A stretch of DNA of 64,000 nucleotides, from assembly GCA_963665015.2 (NCBI GenBank), contig CAXXSY010000004.1:1302001-1366000 (forward strand). Reading direction: 5' to 3'. The notes beneath the pieces were generated by a model. That model did no database searches. It was not told the DNA's origin and saw only the letters and a program-made list of their open reading frames with translations. Source of the stretch: G963662655 sp963665015. GTDB lineage: Bacteria; Cloacimonadota; Cloacimonadia; Cloacimonadales; JAIOQZ01. The stretch's first letter is position 1, and the number at the start of each line of letters is the position of its first letter. A program made the position numbers and the translations under genes. Shown piece by piece: positions 42,263 through 49,843 of the stretch.

Positions 42263-43702
42263 ATGACAGGCTCGCGAAATTTCCTTCAGCGGTTCGAGGA
42301 ATTTGCCATTGAGAAGAAGCTGTTTCAGAACCGGCAGCACATTCTGATCGGTGTTTCGGGCGGTCCCGATTCGACCGCGCTCTTGCAAGCGTTGTACTAC
42401 CTGAGACCCAAGTATCGGCTGCACCTCCTTGCCGCCCATATCAATTACAATACACGCGGCGAGGATTCGAAGGAAGACGAGGCGTTCGTCAAGAGGCTTT
42501 GCTTCGATCGGAATATCAGCGTCGTGTCCATGCAGGCGCATCTCGAACCGGATGCGTCCAGCTTCGAGAACGAAGCCCGTGAAATCCGCATGAACTATTT
42601 CGAAAAGCTGCAACAGCAATACCGCATCCACCGCATCGCGCTGGGTCACAACAAACAGGACCAGGCGGAAACGGTGCTTTTCCGGATGTTTCGCGGCGCG
42701 GCGGTCTCGGGCATGAAGGGTATCCTGCCGATCAGCGGCGAAATCATCCATCCGTTGCTCCCGTTCTCTCGCGAGGATATCGAGCAATTCCTCGTGGACG
42801 AAGGAATCCAGTGGCGGACCGATTCGAGCAATCGGGAAAACCACTACACGCGGAATCGCATACGGAACGAGCTTTTTCCGTGGGTCGAGAAGAACATCAA
42901 CCCGCACATCGTGGATAAGCTGTACGACTCCGCCGCGATCTTCGCCGAGACGGAAGAAATCCTGCGTGGGATCGTACAACGCAGGCTGAACAAGCATATC
43001 ATCGACAGGATGGAGAACTCGCTGCAAATACCGATTTCACTTTTGCAGAAGCAGAAACCGGTCCTGCGCTTCTATATGTACCGCGAGATATTCAACTACC
43101 TCAAGGGCGACGAGAAGGATTTTTATACCGTACACTTCGAGCGCATCGAGCGCATCTTCGATTCCCGCGGCAGCAAGCAGATCGACTTGCCCTGCGATAT
43201 CGTGCTGTTCAAGGAGTACGACCACCTGATATTCTGCCGCCGGGACGCGATCGAGGAGCCCGATCCCGAGGCGGAACGCGAGATACCCTCGTTGCGAAAC
43301 CACTTTACCTTCGGGAACTACCGTTTCCTGATGAAAAAGGTGAAACAACTGCCCGTAAAAAAACGTTCTTCAGATGATAACGATGAATGTTATCTGGATA
43401 TGGACAAGATAGAATTTCCGCTGACGCTCAGATATCGAAAACCGGGAGATCGATTTTATCCGTTTGGAATGAACCACTCGAAGAAGCTCAAGGATTTTTT
43501 CATTGACGAAAAGGTCTCCCGCTTCGAGAGAGATAAGATCGTGATCCTTGCAGACACGAATCGAATACTGTGGGTCTGCGGTTACCGTTCCGATCATCGT
43601 TCGGCGGTAACGGAAGAGACAAAAAACATCCTGATGGTTCAGGTGGAGCGCGTGAAATCGTCCCGCCCACGAACCGCCAGTAGAAAGAAAAAGGAACGAT
43701 AG
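42263..43702 (+). CDS. tilS: tRNA(Ile)-lysidine synthase
   Basis: Modifies the CAU anticodon wobble C of tRNA-Ile2 to lysidine with ATP. The 479-residue protein has the PP-loop GVSGGPDSTALLQAL near the N-terminus, HINYNTRGEDSKEDE and LGHNKQDQAETVLFRMFRGA, followed by the TilS substrate-binding and C-terminal domains (LTLRYRKPGDRFYPFGM). ATG 42263 has GGAG 7 bases upstream; an upstream TTG in frame is rejected. hpt starts one base after its stop, the frequent tilS-hpt-ftsH order. Confidence 0.94.
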   Translation: MTGSRNFLQRFEEFAIEKKLFQNRQHILIGVSGGPDSTALLQALYYLRPKYRLHLLAAHINYNTRGEDSKEDEAFVKRLCFDRNISVVSMQAHLEPDASSFENEAREIRMNYFEKLQQQYRIHRIALGHNKQDQAETVLFRMFRGAAVSGMKGILPISGEIIHPLLPFSREDIEQFLVDEGIQWRTDSSNRENHYTRNRIRNELFPWVEKNINPHIVDKLYDSAAIFAETEEILRGIVQRRLNKHIIDRMENSLQIPISLLQKQKPVLRFYMYREIFNYLKGDEKDFYTVHFERIERIFDSRGSKQIDLPCDIVLFKEYDHLIFCRRDAIEEPDPEAEREIPSLRNHFTFGNYRFLMKKVKQLPVKKRSSDDNDECYLDMDKIEFPLTLRYRKPGDRFYPFGMNHSKKLKDFFIDEKVSRFERDKIVILADTNRILWVCGYRSDHRSAVTEETKNILMVQVERVKSSRPRTASRKKKER

Positions 43703-43703
43703 C

Positions 43704-44240
43704 ATGAATAACGATATATCAACCGTCCTATTCGACGAAGGCATGATCCAAAAGCGCGTCCGTGAACTTGGCGCGGTTCTTTCCCGGCGCTACGCGGATC
43801 ACAATCCCGTGTTCATTTGCATCCTGCGCGGCGGGGTGATATTCCTCTCCGACCTGGTTCGCAGCATCACCATCCCCATCGAAATCGATTTCCTCTCCAT
43901 CTCCAGCTACGGCGACAGCACGCAGTCGTCCGGTGTGGTGAAGATTCGCAAGGATATCGACACCGACCTCTCCGGTCGGGACGTGGTGATCGTCGAGGAC
44001 ATCGTCGATAGCGGACTCTCGCTTCAATACATCATCGATTACCTGAAAAAGCATAATCCGGCATCGGTCTGCACCTGCGTGCTTCTGGACAAGCCCCAGG
44101 CGCACAAGATCGACGTCGAAATCGATTACACCGGATTTGAAATCGGAAACGACTTTGTGGTTGGTTACGGACTTGACTTTGCCGAGAAATACCGAAACCT
44201 GCCCTTCATCGGTATTTTGAAAGAGGAAGTATATCAATGA
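43704..44240 (+). CDS. hpt: Hypoxanthine phosphoribosyltransferase
   Basis: Purine-salvage enzyme of 178 residues that joins PRPP to hypoxanthine or guanine. The PRPP motif is VVIVEDIVDSGLSLQYI, and ICILRGGVIFLSDLVR and DFVVGYGLDFAEKYRNLP are standard HPRT blocks. It lies between tilS (1-base gap) and ftsH (4-base ATGA overlap). Confidence 0.95.
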   Translation: MNNDISTVLFDEGMIQKRVRELGAVLSRRYADHNPVFICILRGGVIFLSDLVRSITIPIEIDFLSISSYGDSTQSSGVVKIRKDIDTDLSGRDVVIVEDIVDSGLSLQYIIDYLKKHNPASVCTCVLLDKPQAHKIDVEIDYTGFEIGNDFVVGYGLDFAEKYRNLPFIGILKEEVYQ

Positions 44241-46228
44241 GTCAGAATCCCAGGGATGAACAGCCCAAACGGATGTTCCCAAAATTCAAGCGCACGCAGT
44301 CGATCACGTTCTGGATTGTGCTGCTGCTGTTCCTGATCATCGCTTACAATCTGTACGTTCGCCAGGACGACGTCAAGACCGTCACCTATTCCGAATTCAT
44401 CGCCATGGCGGAGGAAGGCTCGATCGTTCGCGCCGTGTTCAATGAACGCGACGTGCAGTTCTGGAACGTTTCCAACCAGAAATTCCAGACCCGGATGCTC
44501 TATGACGATCCGACGTTTGTTCGTGAGTTGGCCAAGAAAGTGAATATCTCATCCCAGAAACCGTCGAAATTCCTGTCGATTCTGGTCGGTTGGCTGCCGT
44601 TCCTGGTGTTCATCGGCTTCTGGATATTCATGATGCGCTCCATGCAGGGAGGCGGCAACCGCGCCTTCAGCTTCGGCAAGAGCCGTGCAAGGCTTTTCGT
44701 CGGCGGCAAGACCAACAAGACTTTCAGGGATGTCGCCGGTGTGGACGAAGCCAAGGAAGAGCTCGAGGAGATCGTCGAGTACCTCAAGGCGCCGGGTAAA
44801 TTCCAGCGCCTGGGCGGACGCATCCCGCGCGGTGTACTGCTTCTGGGCAGACCCGGAACCGGCAAGACTTTGCTCGCGAAAGCGGTCGCCGGCGAAGCGG
44901 GTGTCCCGTTCTTCAGTATCAGCGGTTCCGACTTCGTGGAGATGTTCGTCGGTGTGGGTGCCTCGCGCGTCCGCGACCTCTTCGAGCAGGCGAAGCGCAA
45001 CGCACCCTGTATCGCTTTCATCGACGAAATCGACGCAGTGGGACGCCACCGCGGAACCGGACTGGGCGGTGGTCACGACGAACGCGAACAGACCCTCAAC
45101 CAGCTCCTGGTGGAGATGGACGGCTTCGAACAGAACGACTCGGTCATCATCATCGCGGCGACAAACCGCGCCGACGTGCTCGATCCCGCGCTTCTCAGAC
45201 CGGGACGCTTCGACCGTCAGGTGATCGTCGATCTGCCGGACATCAAGGGGCGCGAAGAAATCCTCAAGGTACACGTTCGCAAGCTCCCGCTCGGTAACGA
45301 CGTCAACCTCAGAGTGATCGCGCGCGCGACGCCGGGATTCAGCGGCGCCGACCTTGCCAACCTGGTCAACGAAGCCGCGCTTCTGGCAGCAAGACGCAAT
45401 CGCAAGAAGATCGAAATGGACGATTTCGAGGAGGCGCGCGACAAGGAGACGCTCGGGAAGGAGCGCAAGAGCAAGGTTATCTCCGAGGAAGAGAAGAAGA
45501 TCACCGCCTACCACGAGGTGGGACACGTTCTTTGCTCGATTTTCCAGGAAAAGACCGATACCCTGCACAAGGTGACGATCATCCCGCGCGGACTGGCCGG
45601 CGGCGTGACGCAATACCTGGGCAAGGATCGCATGTATTATACCCGCAAATTCCTCGAACAGCGCATCGTGATGTCGCTTGGTGGACGCGCCGCGGAGGAT
45701 ATAACCTTCGGGGATATCACCACGGGCGCATCCAACGATATCGAATACGCCACCTACCTTGCACGCAAGATGGTTACCAAGTGGGGTATGAGCGACAACA
45801 TCGGTCCCATCGCCATCGGCAAGGAGGATTCGCAGGTTTTCCTCGGCAAGGAACTGACCCAGCACGAATCGCTGAGCGAGCACACGTCGCGGTCGGTCGA
45901 TTCTGAGATACACGACATGATCATGAATTCCTACCAGACAGCCAAGCAGCTCCTCATGGATCACAAGGATATCCTCGAAGAGATGTCCCTAGCGCTTCTG
46001 GAGAAGGAAACCCTCAACCTGGACGAGATGTTCGAAATCACCCTGAGTCACGTCTCCGACGAGGAAAGGGAATACGTGAAGAAGAAATACGATTCTTCGC
46101 TCGAGATGCGGATGAACGAAGAACACGACGAAAAATCCGAACCTGAGGCAGATCAGCCTGTCGAAGAATCTGAGAAAGATATTCCAGACATAGAACAGGA
46201 TCCGGAGGTAACTCCCCATGAGTTATGA
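44237..46228 (+). CDS. ftsH: ATP-dependent zinc metalloprotease FtsH
   Basis: Membrane AAA+ protease that removes damaged or short-lived membrane and soluble proteins. The 663-residue protein has two N-terminal transmembrane helices (about 23-41 and 110-133), Walker A as GRPGTGKT (usual GPPGTGKT), Walker B IAFIDEIDAVG, the second region of homology NRADVLDPALLRPGRFDR, and the zinc site HEVGH (usual HEAGH) with a later Asp. The C-terminus is acidic. The start overlaps hpt by 4 bases and the end overlaps hslV by 11. Confidence 0.96.
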   Translation: MSQNPRDEQPKRMFPKFKRTQSITFWIVLLLFLIIAYNLYVRQDDVKTVTYSEFIAMAEEGSIVRAVFNERDVQFWNVSNQKFQTRMLYDDPTFVRELAKKVNISSQKPSKFLSILVGWLPFLVFIGFWIFMMRSMQGGGNRAFSFGKSRARLFVGGKTNKTFRDVAGVDEAKEELEEIVEYLKAPGKFQRLGGRIPRGVLLLGRPGTGKTLLAKAVAGEAGVPFFSISGSDFVEMFVGVGASRVRDLFEQAKRNAPCIAFIDEIDAVGRHRGTGLGGGHDEREQTLNQLLVEMDGFEQNDSVIIIAATNRADVLDPALLRPGRFDRQVIVDLPDIKGREEILKVHVRKLPLGNDVNLRVIARATPGFSGADLANLVNEAALLAARRNRKKIEMDDFEEARDKETLGKERKSKVISEEEKKITAYHEVGHVLCSIFQEKTDTLHKVTIIPRGLAGGVTQYLGKDRMYYTRKFLEQRIVMSLGGRAAEDITFGDITTGASNDIEYATYLARKMVTKWGMSDNIGPIAIGKEDSQVFLGKELTQHESLSEHTSRSVDSEIHDMIMNSYQTAKQLLMDHKDILEEMSLALLEKETLNLDEMFEITLSHVSDEEREYVKKKYDSSLEMRMNEEHDEKSEPEADQPVEESEKDIPDIEQDPEVTPHEL

Positions 46229-46754
46229 CCTTAGAGGGACTACCATCATCGGGATGTTACAAGAAGGCAAACTGGCAATCGGCGGAGACGGACAGGTCAC
46301 CTTCGGCAACACCATCCTGAAGGGAAACGCTGTCAAGATCAGGCGGCTCTACGACGATAAGATCATTGCCGGATTCGCCGGCGCCACGGCGGACGCCTTC
46401 ACGCTGTTCGAGAAATTCGAATCCAAGCTGAAGGAGTACAAGGGCAACCTGAAACGCGCAGCGGTCGAACTTGCCAAGGACTGGCGTAGTGACAAGATTC
46501 TGCGGCGGCTCGAGGCGATGATCATTGTGGGCGACAAACAGAATCTGCTGCTGCTGTCCGGAACCGGCGACGTGGTCGAACCGGAGGACGGAATTGCCGC
46601 GATCGGTTCGGGCGGATCGTATGCGCTGGCGGCCGCGAGAGCCCTTACCGACAACACAGAGCTCGAACCGCGCGAGATCGTTCGCAAGTCGCTCGACATC
46701 GCTGCGGATATCTGCATTTACTCGAACCACAACATCATCGTGGAAGAACTATGA
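46218..46754 (+). CDS. hslV: ATP-dependent protease subunit HslV
   Basis: Proteolytic threonine peptidase of the HslUV complex. The 178-residue precursor (MSYDLRG then TTIIG) should be cut before Thr8, which becomes the catalytic N-terminus; a short propeptide like this resembles CodW/ClpQ types. GDGQVTFGNTILKG and IAAIGSGGSYALAAARAL are conserved. A GGAGG site inside ftsH precedes it. Its last 33 bases are duplicated just downstream, giving a minigene before hslU. Confidence 0.95.
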   Translation: MSYDLRGTTIIGMLQEGKLAIGGDGQVTFGNTILKGNAVKIRRLYDDKIIAGFAGATADAFTLFEKFESKLKEYKGNLKRAAVELAKDWRSDKILRRLEAMIIVGDKQNLLLLSGTGDVVEPEDGIAAIGSGGSYALAAARALTDNTELEPREIVRKSLDIAADICIYSNHNIIVEEL

Positions 46755-46792
46755 AGCTTTCGAACCACAACATCATCGTGGAAGAACTATGA
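46722..46792 (+). repeat. 33-bp direct duplication at the hslV-hslU junction
   Basis: Positions 46722-46754 and 46760-46792 are identical, separated by AGCTT (period 38). Each copy ends with the ATGA stop/start overlap. The first copy is the true hslV end; the second abuts hslU. The duplication changes the frame by 38 bases and so creates the short minigene at 46751-46792. Confidence 0.95.
46751..46792 (+). CDS. 13-codon minigene between hslV and hslU made by duplication
   Basis: ATG at 46751 overlaps the hslV stop as ATGA, encodes MKLSNHNIIVEEL (the last ten residues repeat the HslV C-terminus) and stops at 46790-46792, itself overlapping the hslU ATG as ATGA. It has no expected function as a protein, but it could let ribosomes step from hslV to hslU and keep the two coupled. 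Whether it is translated is unknown. Confidence 0.5.
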   Translation: MKLSNHNIIVEEL

Positions 46793-48135
46793 GCACACTG
46801 ACACCGATAAAAATCGTCGCGGAACTCGATAAATACATCATCGGGCAGTCGGACGCCAAGCGCGCGACCGCGATCGCCCTGCGCAATCGCTGGAGACGGC
46901 AACGCGTCCGGGGCGAGCTCCAGGAAGAGATCATCCCCAACAACATCATCATGATCGGACCCACCGGCGTGGGCAAGACCGAGATCGCGCGAAGGCTCTC
47001 GCGTCTGGCGAACGCGCCCTTCATCAAGGTGGAAGCCTCGAAGTTCACCGAGGTCGGCTACGTGGGACGCGATGTCGAATCGATGATCCGCGAGCTGATG
47101 GATATCGCTGTGAACGACGTCCGTGCCGAGATGACCAAGAAGGTCGATCGCAAGGCACGCGTCAGCGCCCGCGAGAAGGTGCTCGATCACCTCCTTCCGC
47201 CGCCGAAACTTCAGGACGGCGAGGAGGAAGAGAGCATCGAGCGCTACAACCGCTCCCGTCAGAAGATGGCGAAAATGCTGGATAACGGCAAGCTCGACGA
47301 CCACGAGATCGAAATCACACAGGAACCGAATAACCCGCCGCACATCGAGATTTTCTCCAACATCGGGCTGGAGTCGTTCGACCTCAATTTCAGCGAGATG
47401 TTATCAAACATGATGCCCTTCCAGCGCGGTGATACCAAGCGACGCAAGATGAAGGTGCCGCAGGCGCTCGAATACATGACGCAGATGGAAGCCGGCAGGA
47501 TGGTCAACAAGGACAAGGTGATCGAGATCGCCCGGGAGCGTGTCGAAGACCACGGCATTATCTTCATCGACGAGATCGACAAGATCGCCTCCCGTGAGAA
47601 GGAAGGACGCGCGGACGTGTCCAGAACCGGCGTGCAGCGTGACCTGCTGCCCATCGTCGAGGGCTCCAACGTTCCCACCAAATACGGCATCATCAACACG
47701 AGACACATCCTGTTTATCGCCGCGGGTGCGTTCCACAGCTCCAAGCCGTCCGATCTGATCCCCGAACTCCAGGGTCGCTTCCCGATCCGGGTCGAGCTCA
47801 GCAGCCTGTCGGTGGATGACTTCGAGAAGATTCTGAAATTCCCCAAAAACGCGCTTCTGAAGCAATATACAGCCATGTTCAAGACGGAAAAGGTCGCGCT
47901 CGATTTCACTGATGAAGCCGTTCGCGAGATCGCCCGTTACGCCGCCGAAGCCAACCAGAAGATGGAAGACATCGGCGCCCGCAGACTCCACACCATCCTG
48001 AACACCCTCCTCGACGACTACCTCTTCGATATGCCCAAGGCTACCATCAAGAAGGTCATGATCGACAAAGAGGAAGTCGCTGCGAAGCTGGATCGGATCA
48101 TCTCCGACGAAGACCTGTCGAGGTACATACTGTAG
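46789..48135 (+). CDS. hslU: ATP-dependent unfoldase subunit HslU
   Basis: AAA+ ATPase that unfolds substrates for HslV. The 448-residue protein begins TPIKIVAELDKYIIGQSDAK, with Walker A GPTGVGKTEIARRL, the I domain in the middle, Walker B GIIFIDEIDKIA and the C-terminal end LSRYIL, typical of HslU insertion into HslV. ATG 46789 is fixed by the ATGA overlap and by homology; the frame is open further upstream, but only as a shadow of hslV. The promoter is shared with tilS. Confidence 0.96.
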   Translation: MSTLTPIKIVAELDKYIIGQSDAKRATAIALRNRWRRQRVRGELQEEIIPNNIIMIGPTGVGKTEIARRLSRLANAPFIKVEASKFTEVGYVGRDVESMIRELMDIAVNDVRAEMTKKVDRKARVSAREKVLDHLLPPPKLQDGEEEESIERYNRSRQKMAKMLDNGKLDDHEIEITQEPNNPPHIEIFSNIGLESFDLNFSEMLSNMMPFQRGDTKRRKMKVPQALEYMTQMEAGRMVNKDKVIEIARERVEDHGIIFIDEIDKIASREKEGRADVSRTGVQRDLLPIVEGSNVPTKYGIINTRHILFIAAGAFHSSKPSDLIPELQGRFPIRVELSSLSVDDFEKILKFPKNALLKQYTAMFKTEKVALDFTDEAVREIARYAAEANQKMEDIGARRLHTILNTLLDDYLFDMPKATIKKVMIDKEEVAAKLDRIISDEDLSRYIL

Positions 48136-48220
48136 GAGACAGGAGACAGGAGACAGGGATCAGGACAAGAGAGGCGGTCGTTCTCCATTGGACCGTCAAG
48201 CTCCAGCTTGGCATTATTCT

Positions 48221-48286
48221 GGAACGCGGACGTCTATAGGTTCTGAGGAACGAAAACCCTAAATTCCCCAACCGTCTGCATCTCTT
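48221..48286 (+). repeat. GCGGACG palindromic repeat, long copy D
   Basis: Diverged long copy: left arm GCGGACG, right arm CGTCTGC (a G-T wobble in RNA), followed by ATCTCTTTT. The inner core has TCTATAGGTTCTGAGGAACG in place of copy C's TCTGTAGGTTTTGAGGAACG. Confidence 0.8.
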
Positions 48287-48322
48287 TTCTTGTAGCGCGT
48301 GACCTCCGGGCACGCCTCTCCC

Positions 48323-48357
48323 CGGAGCGCGGACGTCCTCGTCCGCATCTCTTTTTT
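48323..48357 (+). repeat. GCGGACG palindromic repeat, short copy E (terminator-like)
   Basis: GCGGACG-TCCT-CGTCCGC at 48329-48346 followed by ATCTCTTTTTT, the copy that looks most like an intrinsic terminator. It lies about 190 bases beyond hslU in its direction. Confidence 0.8.
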
Positions 48358-48472
48358 ATCTGAATCTGTGAGTTTTACCGGAGGTAATAACTCGAATCCT
48401 ATAACGATTCACAGGATTGGCACGATTAGCAGGATATAGAGGTGGTCTTTTGAAGATGGTTGCACTCTCTCT

Positions 48473-48533
48473 GGAACGCGGACGTCTGTAGGTTCTGAGG
48501 AACGAAAAACCTGAATTCCCCAACCGTCCGCAT
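48473..48533 (+). repeat. GCGGACG palindromic repeat, long copy F
   Basis: GGAACGCGGACG...CGTCCGCAT with the long core (TCTGTAGGTTCTGAGG). It lacks the trailing CTCTTTT and ends 5 bases before the rsmF stop. Confidence 0.8.
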
Positions 48534-48538
48534 TATTA

Positions 48539-49843
48539 CTACCTCAGCGGCTTCGGGAGCCGATTCACCGCGCGACCGGATGAAATTTTCACCAGCCCGA
48601 GTACCACGTCATCGAATTCCACGAAATAGTATCCATCCGGTATTTCGAAGTGCAGGACGCTGCCCTGTCGGTAGTTACGCATCTGATCATCAGTCAGAGA
48701 AATGCGATGCGCTTCGGACGAGAACATGATACTTCCGTGCATTGGCTCCGGAACCGGCTTCTGCTGAAAGATCGCCGTACCGAGCTGGATCGCGTTGTCG
48801 CGAAGAAATTTCGGAAGTTCGTTCTGCTCGATGGCATGGATGCAGCTTCCCACGCGATAGAGGTGCGTTGTCTCCGGCAGGTGGATGGTTTCCGGCAGAA
48901 GTTGCTTGAGCTTTTTATCGTCGTTTGCGACCATCCTGACGGGTCGTTCTTCACTGGCGCTTGATTTCCGGAGCAGCGCCGCGAAGGCTCCGGCGGCTTT
49001 CTGTCGGTGCGGAAAGAGTCTTCGCGCGCAGGAGGCGCTATTCTCATCGTCCGTGATGGCGGGTGAGACGCCTTCCAGATCGGGGAATTCGATGGGGGAG
49101 AAGCCATTGTCGAGCAGGTACTTTACTTGATCCTCGTTTTCTTTTCGACCGAAGGTGCAGGTCGAATACGCCAGCACGCCGCCTTGCTTCAGGAGTCGCA
49201 TCGCCTCCTGGAGGATGGCGCGTTGTCGATTGCTGTTGAATAGCACGTTCTTGTAGCTCCAGGCCTTCGGATTGTGCTTCTTTTTCTGGAACAGCCCTTC
49301 GCCGCTGCACGGAGCATCGACGATTACCACATCGAACCACCCTGCCAGTTCGTCCGCCAGCGGTTTCACGGGAAGATTGCAGATGACGACGTTCATCAGC
49401 CGGTGCCGGATGACGTTCCAGAGCAGTGCGTCGGCGCGTCCGCGGATCACTTCGTTGGCGACGATGAGATTCTTGTCGGACAGCTCCGCGACCTGCGTAG
49501 CCTTGCCACCGGGCGCGGCTGTCAGGTCGAGGATACGCAGACCGCTTTGGTCGAGTACCCGGCTCAATGCGGAGACCAGAAGCATGGCGCTGGCTTCCTG
49601 GATGTAGTAGTCACCGGTCAGATATTGAAGCGTCTGCGAAGGATTGATTTTTTCCTGCCAGTATCTTCCGAACGACGGATACCAAGGCACCGGATCGCCC
49701 GGGAGGTCTGATCCTGTCGTTCGTAGCGAATTGTACCGCACCGCGCGCGGCGCGTATCCCTTGATCGCTTCCAGCAGTTGTTTCGCCTCCTGCTTTCCCA
49801 GAAGATTTTCGATGTGCTGGTCGAACTGTATTCGTTTCGCCAT
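48539..49843 (-). CDS. rsmF: 16S rRNA m5C methyltransferase, RsmF/RsmB-like (NOL1/NOP2/sun family)
   Basis: A 434-residue RNA cytosine-5 methyltransferase. SAM motif I is LDLTAAPGGKATQVAEL, motif IV is DAPCSGEGLF (catalytic Pro-Cys) and motif VI is YSTCTFGRKENE (second Cys). The C-terminal region, after an ARRLFPHRQKAAGAFAALL segment, resembles the RsmF C-terminal PUA-like part rather than RsmB. ATG 49843 overlaps the stop of the preceding gene as TAATG; a longer upstream frame is only a shadow. It is the end of the TamA-TamB operon. Confidence 0.85.
   Translation of the reverse strand: MAKRIQFDQHIENLLGKQEAKQLLEAIKGYAPRAVRYNSLRTTGSDLPGDPVPWYPSFGRYWQEKINPSQTLQYLTGDYYIQEASAMLLVSALSRVLDQSGLRILDLTAAPGGKATQVAELSDKNLIVANEVIRGRADALLWNVIRHRLMNVVICNLPVKPLADELAGWFDVVIVDAPCSGEGLFQKKKHNPKAWSYKNVLFNSNRQRAILQEAMRLLKQGGVLAYSTCTFGRKENEDQVKYLLDNGFSPIEFPDLEGVSPAITDDENSASCARRLFPHRQKAAGAFAALLRKSSASEERPVRMVANDDKKLKQLLPETIHLPETTHLYRVGSCIHAIEQNELPKFLRDNAIQLGTAIFQQKPVPEPMHGSIMFSSEAHRISLTDDQMRNYRQGSVLHFEIPDGYYFVEFDDVVLGLVKISSGRAVNRLPKPLR

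Larger units (their letters stand above)
48136..48538. other. Repeat-filled space between convergent hslU and rsmF
   Basis: 403 bases with no gene. It holds three tandem GGAGACA units at 48135-48155, then long repeat D, short repeat E and long repeat F of the GCGGACG family. The segment between E and F is unremarkable AT-rich DNA. Both flanking genes end here. Confidence 0.7.

Noticed and set aside
48135..48158. GGAGACA tandem repeat as a functional element
   Set aside because: Three seven-base units directly after the hslU stop; short and without any linked gene or structure.
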